64,000 nucleotides of DNA from Aggregicoccus sp. 17bor-14 (GCF_009659535.1 NZ_VJZZ01000010.1:1-64000), one strand, 5' to 3'; counted from the stretch's first letter, positions 26,165 to 36,615 are shown. Notes: a model not told the origin generated them from the letters alone. A program made the numbers and translations.

Positions 26165-27712
26165 ATGGTGCGCAAGGGACTGCTCACGGGGGCCGTGCTC
26201 GGCCTCGTGGGAGCGGTGGCGGTGGAGGCGCGGGCGGCGCAACAGCAGGATGCACAGGTGCAGGCGGCGGAGGAGGGGGCGGGAGACGAGGCGCAGGCCA
26301 AGAAGGTGCTGGATGCGCTCCCAGGGGTGCTGCGCGGCACGCTGCGGGTGCGCACCGAGACGGTGGCCACCGGGATGACTGCCCCCCTGCTCGGTGCGGC
26401 GGCCCCCGGGGTGCCCGGGAGCCTCTTCGTGGTGGACCAGGTGGGCGTGCTGTGGCGCGTGGACCTGTCCAGCGGAGCGAAGGAGGTGTACCTGGACGTG
26501 CGCGACCTGCTGGTGAAGGTGGGCATCGCGGCCATCGGTGGGTACGACGAGCGGGGGTTCCTCGGGCTCGCGTTCGACCCCCAGTTCGAGACCAACGGGC
26601 TCTTCTACACGTACACCTCCGAGCCGGTGAGCGGCGACGCCGACTTCACCTTCCCGAAGGTGGGCGCGACCTGTGAGAAGGCGCCCTCGAGCCTCGCACC
26701 GGACCACCAGAACGTGCTGCGCGAGTGGCACGTGGCGAGCCCCACCGACGCGGCGAGCCGCCCGGACGCCACCAGCCGCGTGCTGATGCGGGTGGACTGG
26801 GGCAACTACAACCACAACGGCGGCATGCTGCAGTTCGGCGGGGACGGGCTGCTCTACGTGTCGCTCGGGGACGGCGGCGGAGAGGACGACCAGACCTGCC
26901 AGCTCAACGGCGACGGCAAGGCGACCATCGGCCACTCGCCCCTGGGCAACGGGCAGGACCCCACGCTCGTCTACGGCAAGCTGCTGCGAATCGACACGCG
27001 TGGCACCTCCTCGGCGAACCGCCAGTACGGCGTGCCCAGCGACAACCCCTTCGTGAGCGCGAGCGCGCTGGGTATCCGGCCGGAGATCTACGCGCTCGGG
27101 CTGCGCAACTTCTGGCGCTACGCGTTCGACGCGCCCAGCGGCCTGCTCATCGGCAACGACGTGGGACAGGGCGCCATCGAGGAGGTGGACGTCATCCGCG
27201 CCGGCGGAAACTACGGCTGGCGGCTGAAGGAGGGCACGGCGCTCTTCGACCCGCAGGCCTTCCTCGCCACGCCCGAGGGCGAGACGGACGGCACCCCGGT
27301 GGAGCTGTCGCCGGGCTACCCCGCGGCCGTGGTGGACCCGGTGGCGGAGTACGGCCACCAGCACCGCACCACGAACCAGGGCAGTGCGAGCATCGGCGGC
27401 TACGTGTACCGCGGCAGCGCCATCCCGGAGCTCGCCGGCCGCTACGTGTTCGGCGACTACTCGGCGGACGAGAGCAAGGCGGAGGGCCGCATCTACATGC
27501 TCGACCAGACCGTGGACCAGCTGGGCACGGGAGAGCAGACACCCACCCCGTCCACGCGCGCCCGGGTGGTGAACCTCACCTCGCGCCCGCTGGACATCTT
27601 CGTGGAGGGCTTCGCCCGCGATGCGAGCGGCGAGCTGTACGTGATGGGCAACCGCATGGGCATCCCCAAGGGGAAGACGGGCGAGCTGCGCCGCCTGGTG
27701 CCCGTGCGCTGA
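26165..27712 (+). CDS. PQQ-dependent sugar dehydrogenase (GSDH/YliI family)
   Basis: A 515-residue secreted protein with a signal peptide (about residues 1-24) from ATG 26165, which follows GGAAGGA. The mature part is a six-bladed propeller of the soluble glucose/aldose dehydrogenase family: GFLGLAFDPQFETNGLFYTY, HNGGMLQFGGDGLLYVSLGD, GLRNFWRYAFDAPSGLLIGN, GGNYGWRLKEGT and RYVFGDYSADESKAEGRIY. Relatives oxidise sugars with PQQ and pass electrons to the respiratory chain; which sugar is used here cannot be told. Unusually long inserts lie between blades (for example 210-240). No PQQ synthesis genes are nearby. Confidence 0.85.
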   Translation: MVRKGLLTGAVLGLVGAVAVEARAAQQQDAQVQAAEEGAGDEAQAKKVLDALPGVLRGTLRVRTETVATGMTAPLLGAAAPGVPGSLFVVDQVGVLWRVDLSSGAKEVYLDVRDLLVKVGIAAIGGYDERGFLGLAFDPQFETNGLFYTYTSEPVSGDADFTFPKVGATCEKAPSSLAPDHQNVLREWHVASPTDAASRPDATSRVLMRVDWGNYNHNGGMLQFGGDGLLYVSLGDGGGEDDQTCQLNGDGKATIGHSPLGNGQDPTLVYGKLLRIDTRGTSSANRQYGVPSDNPFVSASALGIRPEIYALGLRNFWRYAFDAPSGLLIGNDVGQGAIEEVDVIRAGGNYGWRLKEGTALFDPQAFLATPEGETDGTPVELSPGYPAAVVDPVAEYGHQHRTTNQGSASIGGYVYRGSAIPELAGRYVFGDYSADESKAEGRIYMLDQTVDQLGTGEQTPTPSTRARVVNLTSRPLDIFVEGFARDASGELYVMGNRMGIPKGKTGELRRLVPVR

Positions 27713-27779
27713 GGCGCGCACGCGTGGCGCGCGCTCGACCGAAGCTCGAGGGGGCGGCTGGCTGCAATGCCCGCCTCCC

Positions 27780-30194
27780 TCAGGCCGAACGCAGGGCCAC
27801 GGCCGGGTCCACGCGGGTGGCCCGGCGCGCAGGTGCGTACGCGGCGACGAGCGCCACGGTGAGCAGCGCGCCCGCGATGGCCAGGTACGTCGCCGGGTCC
27901 CTCGGGCTCACGCCGAACAGCACGCTGGAGATGAGGTGGGCGAGCCCCAGCGCCGCCACCGTGCCGAGCGCCACGCCCGTCCCCGCGAGCCGCAGGCTCC
28001 CCCCCAGCACCTGCCGGCGCACATCCCCTGCGCGCGCGCCCAGCGCCATGCGCACGCCCATCTCGTAGGTGCGCTCGCTCACCGAGTAGGACACGACGCC
28101 GTAGACGCCCACCGCCGCGAGCACCAGCGCCACGAGCGCGAACGCGGCCAGCATCCGCCCCGCCACCCGCTCGCCGGCGATGGCGTCGTCGATGACCCGC
28201 GCGTAGGTGCGCACCTGGGAGGCGGGTACCTCGGGGTCCAGCTCCGCGAGCAGCGCGCGCACCTGCGGCGCGAGCGCCAGCGGGTCTCCTGCCCGTGCGC
28301 GCAGCACCAGCGACACCGTGTCCTCCTCTGCCAAGCCTTGCGCGAGCGGGCGCAGCAGCTCGGGGCGCGGCAGGGTGCGCAGCTGCCGGCCGCGAAGGTC
28401 CGTCACCACGCCCACGACGAGGTGGGGCACGTTCTGCGGCCCGAGCAAGAGCTGCTTGCCCAGGGGGTCCTCGCCGGGAAAGACGCTGCGAGCGAAGGCC
28501 TCGTTGACGAGCACCACCGGCGGCGCGCCCGCGCGGTCGCTCGCGGTGAAGGCGCGCCCGGAGACGAGCCGGACGCCTAGCGCCTCCAGGCCTCCCGGGC
28601 TCGCGAGGCGGAACTCCGCGGCGGGCTGCTCGGTCGGGGGCAGCAGGGGCCGGCCACCCACGTTGTAGCCGCGCGTTTGATAGGAGCCGCCGAGCGGCAG
28701 CCGCGAGAGCGCGCCGGCCCGCTCCACGTTGGGCAGTTGCTCGAGCCGGGGCAGCAGCTGCTCGAGGAACTGCTCCCGGGCCTCGGGCCGCGCATAGCGC
28801 GGACCGCCCAGCCCCACCTGCAGCGTGAGCAGGCCGCGCGGCTCGAAGCCCACGGGCGCCGAGCGCATCTGCACGAGGCTCTGCATCAGGAGCGCGGCGC
28901 AGGTGAGCAGCACCACGGAGAGCGCCACCTCGGCCACCACCAGGGCGCCGCGCAGGCGTCCCCCGGAAGGGTCCGTACCGCCCACCGCGCGCAGGGCCTT
29001 CTGCGGGTCCACGCGGCTCGCGCGCAGCGCCGGCAGCAGGCCGAACACGAGCGTGGTGAGCAGCGTGAGCCCCGCCGTGAAGGCCACCGCGCGCCCGTCC
29101 ACCGCGGCCGCGAGCCAGCCGGGGATGGCGGCCGCGCGCTCTGCGGGCACGCTGTGCACCACCAGGTCCACGCCCCAGCGGGCGAGCAGGAGCCCCAGCG
29201 CGCTGCCGGCGGCCGCGAGCAGGAGGCTCTCGGTGAGCATCTGCCGCACGAGCCGCCCCCGGCCCGCCCCCAGCGCGGCGCGCACGGCGAGCTCGCGCTG
29301 CCGCAGGCTTCCGCGCGCGAGCAGCAGGTTCGCCACGTTGGCGCACGCGATGAGGAGCACCAGCCCCACGGCCGCGGAGAGGAGGACGAGGAAGATGCGC
29401 GCGTCGCCGAGGAACTGCTCGCGCGGGTGCTCGAAGGTGACGCTCCAGCCGGCGTTCGTCTCTGGCCGGGCCTCCTCCACGCGCTTGCTCGCCGCCTTCG
29501 CGAGCTGCAGGGCCTGCGCGTCCGTCAGCCCCGGCTTCAGGCTCCCCAGCGCGAGCACGCTCCCGGCGGGCGCGGCGAGCTGCTCCGCGGTGAGCGCGAG
29601 GGGGACCCACACCTGGGTGCCCGGCGGGTACTGCGCATCGCGCGGGAGCACGCCCACCACCGTGCGCGCCACGCCCTCCACCGTCACGCTGCGCCCCAGC
29701 ACCCCGGGGTCCGCGCCGAAGCGCCGCACCCAGACGTCGTGGCTGAGCACCGCCACGCCGTCGTGTCCCGCCACGTCCTCCTCGGCGGTGAAGAAGCGCC
29801 CGAGCTCCGGGCGCGCTCGCATCAGCCCGAAGAGCTGCGGGGTGGTGAAGGTGACGCGCGCGCGCTCGGGCTCGGCTCCGAGCCGCACGGTGGAGTCCCC
29901 GAAGCCGTACGCCGCGAGGCTCTCGAAGGCGCCGCTGTCGCGCCAGGCGGCGTACTCGTACGGGGTGGCCTCGTCCTCCTCGAGCCCGCGCGCCGCGTTC
30001 ACCCCGAACAGCTCCACCACGCGCGCCTCCCGCGGGAAGGGGAAGGCCTTGAACCACAGCGAGTCGATGATGGAGAAGATGGTGCTGTTGGCGCCCACCC
30101 CCAGGGCCAGGGTGAGGATGGCGGCGAGGGCGAAGCTGCGGGCGCGGGCGAGGCTGCGCAGCGCGTAGCGGGTGTCCTGGACGAAGGCGTTCAT
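27780..30194 (-). CDS. MacB/FtsX-type ABC permease without its ATPase
   Basis: An 804-residue inner-membrane permease built of two MacB/FtsX halves. It begins MNAFVQDTRYALRSLARARS and ALGVGANSTIFSIIDSLWFK (first helix), with a periplasmic domain (DVWVRRFGADPGVLGRSVTV, VVGVLPRDAQYPPGTQVWVP). Helices cluster around 265-420 and 680-795, the second half beginning NVANLLLARGSLRQRELAVR. This layout is that of the orphan permeases expanded in Acidobacteria and myxobacteria, which lack an adjacent ATPase gene. None is encoded beside this one either. The cargo is unknown; lipoprotein or peptide export and signalling are possibilities. Confidence 0.85.
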   Translation of the reverse strand: MNAFVQDTRYALRSLARARSFALAAILTLALGVGANSTIFSIIDSLWFKAFPFPREARVVELFGVNAARGLEEDEATPYEYAAWRDSGAFESLAAYGFGDSTVRLGAEPERARVTFTTPQLFGLMRARPELGRFFTAEEDVAGHDGVAVLSHDVWVRRFGADPGVLGRSVTVEGVARTVVGVLPRDAQYPPGTQVWVPLALTAEQLAAPAGSVLALGSLKPGLTDAQALQLAKAASKRVEEARPETNAGWSVTFEHPREQFLGDARIFLVLLSAAVGLVLLIACANVANLLLARGSLRQRELAVRAALGAGRGRLVRQMLTESLLLAAAGSALGLLLARWGVDLVVHSVPAERAAAIPGWLAAAVDGRAVAFTAGLTLLTTLVFGLLPALRASRVDPQKALRAVGGTDPSGGRLRGALVVAEVALSVVLLTCAALLMQSLVQMRSAPVGFEPRGLLTLQVGLGGPRYARPEAREQFLEQLLPRLEQLPNVERAGALSRLPLGGSYQTRGYNVGGRPLLPPTEQPAAEFRLASPGGLEALGVRLVSGRAFTASDRAGAPPVVLVNEAFARSVFPGEDPLGKQLLLGPQNVPHLVVGVVTDLRGRQLRTLPRPELLRPLAQGLAEEDTVSLVLRARAGDPLALAPQVRALLAELDPEVPASQVRTYARVIDDAIAGERVAGRMLAAFALVALVLAAVGVYGVVSYSVSERTYEMGVRMALGARAGDVRRQVLGGSLRLAGTGVALGTVAALGLAHLISSVLFGVSPRDPATYLAIAGALLTVALVAAYAPARRATRVDPAVALRSA

Positions 30195-30296
30195 GGGAAG
30201 GCTCCGGGTGGCCTGGACTTGCTGCCACCTGCTCGCCCACGAACGAGCCCACGGGCGATTGCATCGCCCTCCGGTACGCCCCTCAGGAACGAGCCC

Positions 30297-31658
30297 TCAG
30301 GGCCCGCGCAGCCCCACCAGCCGCCAGACGCGGAAGGTGTGCACGCGCCGGCCCAGGTACTCGGCCGGCAGCGCCACGGGACCCTCCACGCGGCCGAAGC
30401 GCGCGGTGAGGGAGGCCGGGGGCTCCTCGTACTCGCTTACCCAGAGCGCGTCCTGCCCCGCGCTCAGCGGAGGCTCGGGCCAGAGGTCGTACTGGCTCAC
30501 CCGCCCCTCGGCCACGCTGGTAGGCACGTGGGCGTAGTAGGCGACCTGGCTCGCCAGCTGGTAGCTCGGCGTCCACACCATCGAGGGCAGCGCATCCGGG
30601 GCGCCGGGAAAGAGCAGCTCCGGGTCCGCGAGCCGCTCCAGCGTGCGCCAGCCGTGCGCGCGCGAGAGCAGCACGTCGCGCTCCGGACGCACCACGGGGA
30701 AGAGGACGTGGCTCGCCCCGCCGAGGGTGATGAGCAGCGCGCCCAGGCCGGCGGCGAGCTGCCAGCGCCGCGAGGCCCCCGCGAGCCCCACGCACGCGGC
30801 CACGTACGCCATGCAGGGCCAGTTCGCCTCGCCGCGCGTGCGCAGCGCCGCGAGCCCGAAGGCCGCGAGCGGCACCAGCGCCGCCGCGCGCAGCAGCCGC
30901 TGCTCCTTCGGGCCGCGCAGCCCCCACGCGAGCGTGAAGAGGAAGAGGCCGGGCCCCGCCATCCCCACCTGGCCCAGGAGGAACTCGCCGAAGGTGGCGA
31001 GCCCGCCGCGCCCGCCCAGCCCGTGCTTCAGCTGGAAGCCGAAGCCCACCCAGCCGTGCTGGGCGTTCCACAGCACCACGGGCAGGAAGAGCAGCGCGCC
31101 CAGGCCCAGCGTCGCCCAGATGCCGCGCGGCAGGCGCCGCTCGCGCGCGGCCACGCACAGGTAGGCCGCGCCCAGGAGCAGCGCCGGGTACTTCGCGAGC
31201 ATCGCGAGCCCCGCCGCGAGCCCCGCCAGCACCCAGCGCTCGTGGTGCAGCGCCCACAGGGTGAGGGCCCAGAAGAGCAGCAGCGGCGTGTCCGGCGTCA
31301 CCCACACGCCCGCGAGCACCGCCGCGGGCACCACGCTGTAGAGCGCCGCGGCGCGCAGGCCCGCCGCGCCCGAGCCGTACACGTCCCGCGCGAGCAGGCC
31401 CACCACGCCCACGGTCGCCGCGCCGCACAGGAGCGCCCCGGTGCGCACGCCGAGCGCCGCGATGAGCCAGGCCACGAGGGGCGGGTGGTCGAAGTAGCTC
31501 CAGTCCAGCGCCTGCGCCCACTGCCAGTAGTAGGCCTCGTCGAAGTAGAGGTCCGTGCCCGCGCTCAGCGCCACGCGCACCAGCGCCGCCAGGCCCAACA
31601 GGGCCAGGAAGACGCCCTCCGTGGGGCGCCGGGACGGCAGGGAGGCGGCGGGGTGCAC
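30297..31658 (-). CDS. GT39/ArnT-like membrane glycosyltransferase
   Basis: A 453-residue multi-helix inner-membrane protein. The catalytic first loop reads DLYFDEAYYWQWAQALDWSY followed by FDHPPLVAWLIA, the hallmark of lipid-linked sugar transferases of the PMT/ArnT superfamily, with the acidic pair in FDEAYYW. Hydrophobic helices follow to about residue 330, then a periplasmic C-terminal domain (SQYDLWPEPPLSAGQD). Relatives move a sugar from undecaprenyl or dolichyl phosphate to lipid A, proteins or glycans; the acceptor is unknown. The start at GTG 31658 is uncertain because no clear ribosome binding site is seen. It is divergent from the DUF255 gene. Confidence 0.82.
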   Translation of the reverse strand: MHPAASLPSRRPTEGVFLALLGLAALVRVALSAGTDLYFDEAYYWQWAQALDWSYFDHPPLVAWLIAALGVRTGALLCGAATVGVVGLLARDVYGSGAAGLRAAALYSVVPAAVLAGVWVTPDTPLLLFWALTLWALHHERWVLAGLAAGLAMLAKYPALLLGAAYLCVAARERRLPRGIWATLGLGALLFLPVVLWNAQHGWVGFGFQLKHGLGGRGGLATFGEFLLGQVGMAGPGLFLFTLAWGLRGPKEQRLLRAAALVPLAAFGLAALRTRGEANWPCMAYVAACVGLAGASRRWQLAAGLGALLITLGGASHVLFPVVRPERDVLLSRAHGWRTLERLADPELLFPGAPDALPSMVWTPSYQLASQVAYYAHVPTSVAEGRVSQYDLWPEPPLSAGQDALWVSEYEEPPASLTARFGRVEGPVALPAEYLGRRVHTFRVWRLVGLRGP

Positions 31659-31761
31659 GCGAGGCGGGACAATGCTCAGCCTCCCGGGTGTTGCCTAGAG
31701 GGAATCGCCCGCCGCGTTCGCTCCCAGGGAGGGCTCGCGGGAGGGTTAGCCTGGTGCGCCC

Positions 31762-33816
31762 ATGAACCGCCTCGCCCACGAGCCCAGCCCCTACCTGCGC
31801 CAGCACGCCGACAACCCCGTGGACTGGTACCCCTGGGGCGACGAGGCGCTCGCGCTCGCCCGGCGCGAGAACCGGCCCATCCTGCTGTCTGTGGGCTACT
31901 CCGCCTGCCACTGGTGCCACGTCATGGCGCACGAGTCCTTCGAGGACGCGGACACGGCACGCCTGATGAACGCGTACTTCGTGAACGTGAAGGTGGACCG
32001 CGAGGAGCGCCCGGACCTGGACCAGCTCTACCAGGGCACCGTGCAGCTGATGGGGCAGGGCGGCGGCTGGCCCCTCACCGTGTTCCTCACCCCGGACCTG
32101 CGCCCCTTCTTCGGCGGCACCTACTTCCCTCCCGACGACCGCTACGGCCGCCCCGGCTTCAAGAAGCTGCTCGAGGCGCTGCACCAGGCGTGGAACCTCA
32201 AGCCCCAGGAGGTGGAGCAGCAGGCGGCCTCCTTCCGCGAGGGGCTGGGCGAGCTCGCCACCTACGGCCTCGATGCCGCGCCCAGCGCACTGCAGCCCTC
32301 CGACGTCACGGCCGCAGGCGCCAAGCTGCTCGAGCGCGTGGACCCGGTGCACGGCGGCTTCGGCCGCGCGCCCAAGTTCCCCAACCCGATGAACGTGGCG
32401 GTGCTGCTGCGCGCGTGGCGCCGCTCGCGCGACCCCGCGCTCAAGGACGCGGTGCTGCGCACGCTGGAGAAGATGGCGCAGGGCGGGCTCTACGATCAGC
32501 TCGGCGGCGGCTTCCACCGCTACTCCACCGACGAGCGCTGGCTCGTGCCGCACTTCGAGAAGATGCTCTACGACAACGCGCAGCTGCTGCACCTCTATGC
32601 AGAGGCCGAGCAGGTGCAGCCGCGTGCGCTGTGGCGCAAGGTGGCCGAGGAGACGGTCGCGTACGTGCGCCGCGAGATGACCAGCCCCGAGGGCGGCTTC
32701 TACGCGACGCAGGACGCGGACAGCGAGGGCGAGGAGGGGCGCTTCTTCGTGTGGCGCCCGAGCGAGATCGCCATCGTGCTGCCCCACGAGCGCGCCGAGC
32801 TGCTGATGCGCCACCTGGGCGTGACGCCGCAGGGCAACTTCGAGAACGGCACCAGCGTACTCGAGGTGGTGGTGCCGGCCGAGCAGCTCGCCCAGGAGCG
32901 CGGCGTGGACGTGGCCCACGTGGAGCGCGAGCTCTCCGAGGCGCGCGCGCTGCTCTTCGCCGCGCGCGAGCGGCGGGTGAAGCCGGGGCGCGACGAGAAG
33001 ATCCTCGCGGGCTGGAACGGCCTGATGATCCGCGGCCTCGCGCTCGCCGCGCGCGTGTTCGCGCGGCCCGACTGGGCGGAGCTCGCCTGCGGCGCCGCCC
33101 ACTTCGTGCTCGCGCAGATGTGGGACGGCGAGCGTCTGCACCACACGCACCAGGAGGGGCGTGCGCGCATCGAGGGTTTCCTCGAGGACTACGGCGGCAT
33201 GGCGTCAGGGCTCACCGCGCTCTACCAGGCGACCTTCAACCCCCGCTACCTCGAGGCCGCGGAGGCGCTCGCCACCCGCGCGGAGGCGCTGTTCTGGGAC
33301 GAGCGCCAGCAGGCCTACCTCTCGGCGCCCCGCGGGATGAAGGACCTGGTGGTGGAGACCTACTCCATCTTCGACAACGCCTCGCCCTCCGGCGCCTCCA
33401 CGCTCGCCGAGGCCCAGGTGGCGCTCGCGGCCCTCACCGGGCGCCGCGTGCACCTCGAGCGCGCGGAGCGCTACCTCTCGCGCATGCGCTCGCAGCTGCA
33501 GCAGAACCCCATGGGCTACGGCCACCTGCTGCTCGCGGCCGACAGCTTCCTGGACGGGGCCGCGGAGCTCACGCTCGCAGGCTCCCGCGAGGCCGTGGCG
33601 CCGCTGCTCGCCACGGCCAACCGCACCTACGCGCCCACCGTGGCGCTGGGGCTCAAGGACCCCTCGGCCCCCGTGTCCGCGCTGCTGCGCGAGGGGCTGG
33701 AGGGGAGGGATCCGGTGCACGGCCGCGCGGCCGCATACCTGTGCCGCCACTTCGCCTGCGAGCCGCCGGTGCTGGAGCCGGCGGAGCTGGCCGCGCGGCT
33801 CGCCTCCGTGCGCTGA
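31762..33816 (+). CDS. YyaL/DUF255 thioredoxin-like protein
   Basis: A 684-residue cytosolic protein of the YyaL/SPATA20 family. The N-terminal thioredoxin-like domain starts [20 protein letters not shown] and has the CHWC motif (Cys49, Cys52) in [14 protein letters not shown]. It continues [15 protein letters not shown] and [20 protein letters not shown]. The C-terminal two thirds form an (alpha/alpha)6 barrel like glycoside/epimerase barrels: [32 protein letters not shown] and [20 protein letters not shown]. The length fits the family. The biochemical role is unknown. The stop is 6 nt from that of slyD on the other strand. Confidence 0.9.
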   Translation: MNRLAHEPSPYLRQHADNPVDWYPWGDEALALARRENRPILLSVGYSACHWCHVMAHESFEDADTARLMNAYFVNVKVDREERPDLDQLYQGTVQLMGQGGGWPLTVFLTPDLRPFFGGTYFPPDDRYGRPGFKKLLEALHQAWNLKPQEVEQQAASFREGLGELATYGLDAAPSALQPSDVTAAGAKLLERVDPVHGGFGRAPKFPNPMNVAVLLRAWRRSRDPALKDAVLRTLEKMAQGGLYDQLGGGFHRYSTDERWLVPHFEKMLYDNAQLLHLYAEAEQVQPRALWRKVAEETVAYVRREMTSPEGGFYATQDADSEGEEGRFFVWRPSEIAIVLPHERAELLMRHLGVTPQGNFENGTSVLEVVVPAEQLAQERGVDVAHVERELSEARALLFAARERRVKPGRDEKILAGWNGLMIRGLALAARVFARPDWAELACGAAHFVLAQMWDGERLHHTHQEGRARIEGFLEDYGGMASGLTALYQATFNPRYLEAAEALATRAEALFWDERQQAYLSAPRGMKDLVVETYSIFDNASPSGASTLAEAQVALAALTGRRVHLERAERYLSRMRSQLQQNPMGYGHLLLAADSFLDGAAELTLAGSREAVAPLLATANRTYAPTVALGLKDPSAPVSALLREGLEGRDPVHGRAAAYLCRHFACEPPVLEPAELAARLASVR

Positions 33817-33822
33817 CGCGCT

Positions 33823-34305
33823 TCAGTGCTCGTGGCCGGGCGCGTGGGAGTGCCCGTGCTCCTTCTCCTCCGCCGTGGCGGCGCGCACCTCGCGCACCGT
33901 CACGTCGAAGTGCAGGGTCTTGCCGGCCATCGGGTCGTTGAAGTCGAGCACCACCTTGTCGCCCTTCAGCTCCTTGACGAGGAAGTCCACCTCGTCGCCG
34001 TCCGGGTCGGTGCCGGTGATGATGCCGCCCACCTCGAGCTCGAGGTCCGCCGGCAGCTCCGAGCGCGGCACCTCCTCCACGCTCTCCGGGTCGTACTCGC
34101 CGTAGCCGTCCTCCGGCTTCACCACCACCTGCAGCTTGTCGCCTGCGGCGTGGCCCTCGAGCGCGCGCTCCAGGCCGGGGACGATCTCCTCGTAGCCGTG
34201 CAGGTAGACGAGCGGATCGCCCGGCTCGCTCGCGTCGACGACGGCGCCGTCTCCGAGGTGCAGGCGGTAGTCGAGGGTGACGACGGTGTCCTGGGCAATC
34301 TTCAT
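33823..34305 (-). CDS. slyD: SlyD-type FKBP peptidyl-prolyl isomerase
   Basis: A 160-residue cytosolic prolyl isomerase and chaperone. MKIAQDTVVTLDYRLHLGDG, VYLHGYEEIVPGLERALEGH and GDKLQVVVKPEDGYGEYDPE are the FKBP strands and active-site loop. An inserted flap (insert-in-flap domain) occupies about residues 70-125, including VPRSELPADLELEVGG. The tail HGHSHAPGHEH is a short histidine-rich metal-binding end, as in SlyD, which supplies nickel to hydrogenase and binds unfolded chains. ATG 34305 is preferred over an upstream frame that adds a leader. It lies downstream of the histidine kinase on the same strand, about 115 bp away. Confidence 0.85.
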   Translation of the reverse strand: MKIAQDTVVTLDYRLHLGDGAVVDASEPGDPLVYLHGYEEIVPGLERALEGHAAGDKLQVVVKPEDGYGEYDPESVEEVPRSELPADLELEVGGIITGTDPDGDEVDFLVKELKGDKVVLDFNDPMAGKTLHFDVTVREVRAATAEEKEHGHSHAPGHEH

Positions 34306-34420
34306 GGGGGCGGCTCCTTCGCGAGAAAGGGCGCACACTGCCTGCGCGAGCGCCCGCACTCAACCGTTCCTTTGCCCCGCGTGGGCCGCCGCCGCGGCGC
34401 CCGGAGCACGAGCGGGCGGG

Positions 34421-36490
34421 CTACGCCTGGGCGGGACCGGACGCGCCGCCCGGCGAGAGCACGGGCAGCTCCACCACGAAGCGCGCGCCCTCGCCCACGG
34501 CGCTGTGCACCTGGATGCGGCCCTCGTGCGCCTCCACGATGTGCTTGGCGATGTGCAGCCCCAGCCCCAGGCCGCTCACCCCGGTCGCGGCCGCCAGGCG
34601 CTCGAAGCGCTCGAAGACGCGGTGCTGGTGCTCGGGCGGGATGCCGGGCCCGCGGTCCTGCACCTCGAGCAGCGCGCGGTCGCCCAGGGCCTGGGTGCTC
34701 ACGGTGAGCGGCGCCCGGGGCGCGTACTTGAGCGCGTTGGTGAGCAGGTTCGCGAGCACCTGCTCGAGCCGGTCGCGGTCCCACTGGCCCACCAGTCCCG
34801 GGGTGAGCTTCAGCTCCAGCGTGTGCCCGGCCTCGGTGAGCTGCTGCTCGAAGCGATCCACCACGTCGCGCGTGAGCTCGCTCAGGTCCACCGCCTCCCG
34901 CTGCATCTGCAGCCGCCCGGTGGCGATGCGAGAGATGTCCAGCATGTCCTCCACCAGGCGGCTGAGCCGGTCGATGGAGCGCTCGGTCTGCTCCACCAGG
35001 CGGCCCACGCGCTCGGGGGCGAAGGCGGCGGGGTCCTGCGCCTGGATGCGCTTGCGCATGTGCTGCGCGAGCATCTTCATGGAGGTGATGGGCGTGCGCA
35101 GCTCGTGCGAGGCGATGGACAGGAAGGTGTCGCGCGAGCTGATGGCCTCCTGCGCGCGCTGGAAGAGCCGCGCATTGTCCATGGCCACGGCGACCTGCCC
35201 GGCGAGCCCCTCCACCAGCCGCTCCTCGCGCGCGGTGAACACGCCCACCTGCGGGTGGCCGAAGAAGAGCCCGCCGATGACCTCGCCCGAGCGCGAGGTG
35301 ACCGGCACCGCGAGGTAGCTGCGCACCGGCAGGTGCCCCTCGGGCATCCCGCGGCGCGGGTGGTTCTTGCCGTAGCGCGGGTCCTTCGTGATGTCGTCGC
35401 TGCGGATGGTGCCCTCGCCCTGGAAGGTGGGGGCGAAGACGGCGGTGTTGCGCGGCATCGGGAACTTGCTGAACGCCTCGCGCGGCACGCCGGAGAGCGT
35501 GTAGAGCATGTAGCTCTCTCCCTGCGCGTTGAGCACGTTGTAGAAGAAGGCCCCGAACGCGGCGCGGCTCAGCTGCGTGCCCGCATCCGTCACCCGCTGT
35601 ACCAGCTGCTCCAGCTGCAGCTCGGCGCCGATGGCCTGCCCGGTGCTGTTGATGAGCTCCAGCGTCTGCAGCGACTCGTGCTTCTCCAGCAGCGTCTGGC
35701 GCAGCGACTCCTCGAGCTGCTGCTCGGCCGTGACGTCCAGCGAGATGCCGTCGAAGCGCTGGGGCTGGCCCTGCGCGTCGCGCGTGAGGCGGCCCGAGGT
35801 GCGCAGCCAGCGCAGGGGCTGGCCCTCCCCCGGCTGCACCCGCACCCGCAGCTCGTAGGGCTCGCCGTCCTCCAGGGTGCGCCGGCCCGCCTCGCGCACG
35901 CGCTCGCGGTCCTCCGGGTGCAGGCGTGCGACGAGCTGCTCGGGGGTGACGTCGCCCTCGGGCGGCAGCCCGTGCTGCGCGCGGAACACGGCGTTGCAGG
36001 TGACGGTGCGCAGGGGCAAATCGCAGTACCAGAGCCCCAGCCCCGCGCTGCTCACCACGTGCTCGAAGCGCTCCTGCTGCGTGCGCCGCGCGTCCACGTT
36101 GGTCAGCGTGCCCACCATGCGCGCGGGGCGCCCGGTGTCCGGATCGCGGTGGGCGCGGCCGAGCGACTGCACCCAGTGCACGCTGCCGTCCGGCCAGCGC
36201 ACGCGGTACTCGTGGCGGTAGGGGGTGCCCTCGCGCACGCTCGCCTCGACCTGCGCCTGCACGCGCGCGCGGTCCTCCGCGAGCACCCGCTCGAGGAAGT
36301 CCTCGCGGCAGCGGCCGGGGAAGCGGCCGTCCGCGTAACCGAAGTGCTGGGCGCAGCGCGCGTCGAGCGTGACCGCGTCCGTGGCGATCTCCCACGCCCA
36401 GGTGCCCAGGTCCGAGAGCTCGAGGGCGAGCGCGCGGCGCTCGGGCTCGGAGGGGGGCGGGTGGGGCGGGGGAGGGGAGCCGGGGAACAT
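34421..36490 (-). CDS. cytosolic PAS-PAS-GAF sensor histidine kinase
   Basis: A 689-residue kinase with no membrane segment. Two PAS folds (about 22-140 and 145-265; YRHEYRVRWPDGSVHWVQSL and ELRVRVQPGEGQPLRWLRTS) are followed by a GAF domain (about 280-455; SYLAVPVTSRSGEVIGGLFF). The dimerisation/phosphoacceptor domain has FLSIASHELRTPITSMKML with His462. The ATPase domain has N-box LANLLTNALKYAPRA and G-boxes DRGPGIPPEHQHRVFERF and GVSGLGLGLHIAKHIVEAHE. Such kinases sense small molecules in the cytoplasm. No response regulator is encoded nearby, so the partner is elsewhere. The gene is divergent from the Nudix gene. Confidence 0.9.
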   Translation of the reverse strand: MFPGSPPPPHPPPSEPERRALALELSDLGTWAWEIATDAVTLDARCAQHFGYADGRFPGRCREDFLERVLAEDRARVQAQVEASVREGTPYRHEYRVRWPDGSVHWVQSLGRAHRDPDTGRPARMVGTLTNVDARRTQQERFEHVVSSAGLGLWYCDLPLRTVTCNAVFRAQHGLPPEGDVTPEQLVARLHPEDRERVREAGRRTLEDGEPYELRVRVQPGEGQPLRWLRTSGRLTRDAQGQPQRFDGISLDVTAEQQLEESLRQTLLEKHESLQTLELINSTGQAIGAELQLEQLVQRVTDAGTQLSRAAFGAFFYNVLNAQGESYMLYTLSGVPREAFSKFPMPRNTAVFAPTFQGEGTIRSDDITKDPRYGKNHPRRGMPEGHLPVRSYLAVPVTSRSGEVIGGLFFGHPQVGVFTAREERLVEGLAGQVAVAMDNARLFQRAQEAISSRDTFLSIASHELRTPITSMKMLAQHMRKRIQAQDPAAFAPERVGRLVEQTERSIDRLSRLVEDMLDISRIATGRLQMQREAVDLSELTRDVVDRFEQQLTEAGHTLELKLTPGLVGQWDRDRLEQVLANLLTNALKYAPRAPLTVSTQALGDRALLEVQDRGPGIPPEHQHRVFERFERLAAATGVSGLGLGLHIAKHIVEAHEGRIQVHSAVGEGARFVVELPVLSPGGASGPAQA

Positions 36491-36615
36491 CGCGGCACCT
36501 GACCTGACGGGGGCCCACGCGTCAACCCTCCTGCCTCGGCAGCCCCCTGTCCGGATGCTCGCCTCTCAACGCCTGGCATTGCCCCTGCGCGCCGGGGGGG
36601 TTAAGCCGCACCCCC

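Noticed and set aside
28677-33941. A 1754-residue plus-strand reading frame across the ABC permease, GT39 and DUF255 genes
   Set aside because: It spans three genes on both strands, is low-complexity and has no motif. It is an antisense and frame-shadow artefact.
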